Below are positions 61,818 to 64,000 of a DNA stretch of 64,000 nt, piece by piece. The stretch comes from Micromonospora sonchi. GTDB lineage: Bacteria > Actinomycetota > Actinomycetes > Mycobacteriales > Micromonosporaceae. The notes beneath the pieces are model-generated. The model saw nothing but the letters and a program-made list of their open reading frames with translations. It had not been told where the DNA came from and searched no databases. A program made the position numbers and the translations under genes. The first letter of the stretch is position 1; each line of letters begins with the position of its first letter. The stretch is taken from positions 62,001-126,000 of the forward strand of contig NZ_BMNB01000012.1 in assembly GCF_014646235.1 (NCBI RefSeq). Reading direction: 5' to 3'.

Positions 61818-62843
61818 TCACTTGGTCATCGTGGTGCCGGTGGAGCGCAGGTGCTCGCAGGCCTCCACGATGCGGGCGGCCATGCCGGCCTCGGCGGCCT
61901 TGCCCCACACCCGGGGGTCGTACATCTTCTTGTTGCCGACCTCGCCGTCGACCTTGAGTACGCCGTCGTAGTTGCGGAACATGTGGTCGGCGACCGGGCG
62001 GGAGAAGGTGTACTGCGTGTCGGTGTCGATGTTCATCTTCACCACGCCGTAGTCCAGCGCCTCGCGGATCTCGGACAGCAGCGAGCCGGAGCCGCCGTGG
62101 AAGACCAGGCTGAGCGGCTTCTCCTTGCCGTACTTCGCGCCGACCGCCTCCTGGATCTCGTTCAGGATCTCCGGACGGAGCTTCACGTTGCCCGGCTTGT
62201 AGACGCCGTGCACGTTGCCGAAGGTCAGCGCCGCCATGTAGCGGCCCTTCTCACCCAGGCCGAGCGCGTCGACCATGGCGAGGCCGTCCTCGACCGTGGT
62301 GTAGAGCTTGTCGTTGATGGCGTTCTCGACGCCGTCCTCCTCGCCGCCGACCACGCCGACCTCGATCTCCAGGACGATCTTGCCCTTGGCGGCCTCGACG
62401 AGGAGTTGCTCGGCGATCTCCAGGTTCTCCGCCACCGGCACGGCCGAGCCGTCCCACATGTGCGACTGGAACAGCGGCTCCTGACCATTCTTGACCCGCT
62501 CCTGCGAGATGGCCATGAGCGGCCGGACGAACTTGTCCAGCTTGTCCTTCGGGCAGTGGTCGGTGTGCAGCGCGATGTTGACCGGGTACTTCTTGGCCAC
62601 CTCGTGGGCGTATGCGGCGAACGCCACCGCGCCGGTGACCATGTCCTTCACGGAGGGGCCGGAGAGGTACTCCGCACCACCGGTGGAGACCTGGATGATG
62701 CCGTCGCTCTCCGCGTCGGCGAAGCCCTTGAGCGCCGCGTTCAGCGTCTGCGAGGACGTCACGTTGATCGCCGGGTACGCGTACCGGCCGGCCTTGGCGC
62801 GGTCCAGCATCTCGGCGTAAGCCTCAGGGGAAGCGATGGGCAT
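61818..62843 (-). CDS. fbaA: Class II fructose-bisphosphate aldolase
   Basis: 341 residues. The zinc enzyme of glycolysis/gluconeogenesis: MPIASPEAYAEMLDRAKAG, ALHTDHCPKDKLDKFVRPL (catalytic Asp and zinc His), EIEVGVVGGEEDGV (zinc Glu), LVFHGGSGSLLSEIREAL (zinc His and phosphate loop) and VVKMNIDTDTQYTFSRP. Length and sequence fit the long (type A) actinobacterial enzyme. It cleaves fructose-1,6-bisphosphate to DHAP and GAP. The 232-base upstream region shows a GC-rich inverted structure but no gene. Confidence 0.97.
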   Translation of the reverse strand: MPIASPEAYAEMLDRAKAGRYAYPAINVTSSQTLNAALKGFADAESDGIIQVSTGGAEYLSGPSVKDMVTGAVAFAAYAHEVAKKYPVNIALHTDHCPKDKLDKFVRPLMAISQERVKNGQEPLFQSHMWDGSAVPVAENLEIAEQLLVEAAKGKIVLEIEVGVVGGEEDGVENAINDKLYTTVEDGLAMVDALGLGEKGRYMAALTFGNVHGVYKPGNVKLRPEILNEIQEAVGAKYGKEKPLSLVFHGGSGSLLSEIREALDYGVVKMNIDTDTQYTFSRPVADHMFRNYDGVLKVDGEVGNKKMYDPRVWGKAAEAGMAARIVEACEHLRSTGTTMTK

Positions 62844-63075
62844 GTCGAACGCTCCTTACTTGCCGCTGTCGGCCGTGCGGCCGCTGTTCTCCTTGCGCCG
62901 GCCATACGGCCGCCTGGATCTCTTCGGACGGGTCGCCGAACGGCCGCCCGATTTTCATGGGCGGTCGGCCGTGCGACCGTCTGGTCTCCACGGGTGCGCC
63001 GGACCGCGCTGTCCTCCGCGGGCAGTATCCCGTAGCTGGACCGGCCGGGCACAACCGGGCTGGTTCACCGCCGGT

Positions 63076-63459
63076 CTACCGCCGGTCTGTGGAATCCGGT
63101 ACCACCACGCTGATCAGCCAGGTGACCACCGCCATCACGATCGCCCCCCAGAAGGCCGGCCAGAAACCGTCGACGTGGAACGGAAGGTCGAGCGCCCGGG
63201 CGATCCAGTTGGTCAACAGGAACAGCAGGGCGTTGACCACCAGCGCGAACAGGCCCAGCGTCAGCAGGTAGAAGACACAGCCCACCACCTTGATGACCGG
63301 CTTGAGCACTGCGTTGACCACCCCGAAGATCAACGCGACGATGATCAGGGTGAGCGCAGTGTGGTAACCGGTCCGGCCGGTCACCTCCACCCCGGGCACG
63401 ATCAGCGTGGTGATCCACAGGGCGACGGCGGTCGTCGCCAGCCGGATGAGGAATCCCAC
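63076..63459 (-). CDS. Phage_holin_4_2-like (DUF360) membrane protein
   Basis: 127 residues from GTG 63459. Four membrane helices, with the family pattern TTAVALWITTLIVPGVEV, ALTLIIVALIFGVVNAVLKP, VVGCVFYLLTLGLFALVVNALLF (two runs) and FWPAFWGAIVMAVVTWLISVV. Despite the name this is a widespread chromosomal family of unknown function, not evidence of a prophage. No phage genes are near. Confidence 0.88.
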   Translation of the reverse strand: MGFLIRLATTAVALWITTLIVPGVEVTGRTGYHTALTLIIVALIFGVVNAVLKPVIKVVGCVFYLLTLGLFALVVNALLFLLTNWIARALDLPFHVDGFWPAFWGAIVMAVVTWLISVVVPDSTDRR

Positions 63460-63616
63460 GGTGCCATCCTGGCACCGGGGACAGCCCGGGTGGGGGCGAT
63501 TCGACCGACTCGGGTCCGCCGGTGGCGTACCCTCGCCCGGCGCCGCTTCCCAGCGAGGCGCAGGCGCAGCCCGTACGGTGGATGGGTACCGTCCACCGAC
63601 ATCCCGGAGGGACCGA

Positions 63617-63829
63617 ATGGGCCAGCCCGAGGAGGACTTCGCCCCCGGCGACCACCTCAGCCCGGAGGAACGTGACCTGGAGGCCGAGCCGGCCGACGCG
63701 GTCGAGCAGGCCCGGGTGGTCGACGCCACCGAGGTCGAGGACGAGCCGAGCCGCGGTCTGGAGGTCGCCGACTGGGACGCGATGGAGCAGGCCCGGGTGG
63801 TCGCCGCCGACGAGGACGACTACCGCTGA
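63617..63829 (+). CDS. Small acidic protein with duplicated EQARVV motif
   Basis: 70 residues; GGAGGG precedes ATG 63617. More than a third of residues are Asp/Glu. The 8-residue VEQARVVDA pattern recurs as MEQARVVAA 31-33 residues later, each followed by an acidic stretch. No signal peptide, membrane helix or known family. Codon use is normal, so it is likely real. Confidence 0.6.
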   Translation: MGQPEEDFAPGDHLSPEERDLEAEPADAVEQARVVDATEVEDEPSRGLEVADWDAMEQARVVAADEDDYR

Positions 63830-63863
63830 TCCCTGCCTGGCGGGTCGCCGTGTTCACCCCCTG

Positions 63864-63920
63864 TTGTTGACAGGGGGCCCTTCCTCTACCGCACGCGTTA
63901 ACAGGGGGCCCTTCCTTGCA
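63864..63920. repeat. GGGGGCCC dispersed repeat, copy 5
   Basis: GTTGACAGGGGGCCC and GTTAACAGGGGGCCC, 22-30 bases apart, with TTCCTCTACC after the first and TTCCTTGCA after the second. Same orientation as copies 3 and 4, with a GGGGG variant core. It lies between the small acidic gene and the next gene start. Confidence 0.8.
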
Positions 63921-63947
63921 CCGTGGCCGCCGGTAGCCTGGGCCGCC

Positions 63948-64000
63948 GTGGCAACCGCCACACGGTCAGGTCGAGCGACGTACGGAGCGGAATCTTCATG
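63948..64000 (+). CDS. Start of a further gene (truncated by window end)
   Basis: GTG 63948 is eight bases after TAGCCT (63934-63939), a leaderless arrangement, and opens a frame (VATATRSGRATYGAESS) to the window end. An ATG at 63998, with GGAGCGG upstream, is an alternative start. Too little is visible to name the product. Confidence 0.3.
   Translation, partial: MATATRSGRATYGAESS

Noticed and set aside
63076..63459. Prophage holin
   Set aside because: The family is chromosomal and of unknown role; there are no phage structural, lysis or integrase genes nearby.

Overview
The window is high-GC actinobacterial DNA with strong GC3 codon bias, GTG starts and many leaderless promoters. Gene content (bldC, DUF3073, DUF3151, valine dehydrogenase, PPOX/F420-type oxidoreductase, mycobacterial-type fadA2/fabG4/htdX genes) and a GGGGCCCTT-cored intergenic repeat that I associate with Micromonospora point to the family Micromonosporaceae. 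This assignment is inference from gene style; no rRNA is present.

Layout. 1-8.6 kb: a partial polysaccharide deacetylase, a tRNA-Glu/Asp/Phe cluster, a PadR/HAAS pair, a domain-permuted solute-binding lipoprotein, two beta-oxidation genes and bldC. 8.9-13.1 kb: valine dehydrogenase, DUF3073 and a two-gene radical-SAM RiPP cassette. 13.2-25.1 kb: the purine block (purS-purQ-purL, purF, purM, purB), interrupted by a sterol-carrier gene, a membrane protein with a long Gly/Tyr/Gln tail and a YbjQ-like gene. 25.2-31.3 kb: a frameshifted Abi gene, a secreted TNT-type NADase with a small possible partner, and divergent fadA2 / fabG4-htdX. 31.3-35.4 kb: a tightly coupled operon of Nudix regulator, J-domain pseudokinase, VWA protein and an adenylosuccinate-synthetase paralogue. 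35.4-44.3 kb: a two-component system with a frameshifted regulator, DedA, a TetR/SCP2/FadE/FadD lipid module, and an LPVTG-anchored ice-binding/collagen-like surface protein. 44.4-52.3 kb: an NfeD-like/flotillin/giant AAA+ ATPase operon. 52.4-64 kb: a sigma-factor relic, purD, a DUF559 protein, purA, a lipid kinase, a proline-rich ParA-like ATPase, a LOG protein, class II aldolase and small genes.

How the genes relate. Housekeeping purine synthesis (purA, B, D, F, L, M, Q, S; no purC, purN, purE, purK or purH here) and acyl-CoA chemistry make the core. Accessory material sits between them: the RiPP cassette, the TNT pair, the Nudix/J-kinase/VWA/AdSS operon, the flotillin/AAA operon and several gene remnants. 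A dispersed repeat family occupies gene 3' ends, where it supplies stop codons (tetR, a small membrane gene, the AdSS paralogue), adds a coding tail to the AdSS paralogue and lies where DedA lacks a stop. The best candidates for undescribed biology are the AdSS-paralogue operon (31.4-35.4 kb), the flotillin/AAA operon and the cyclophane-type RiPP.
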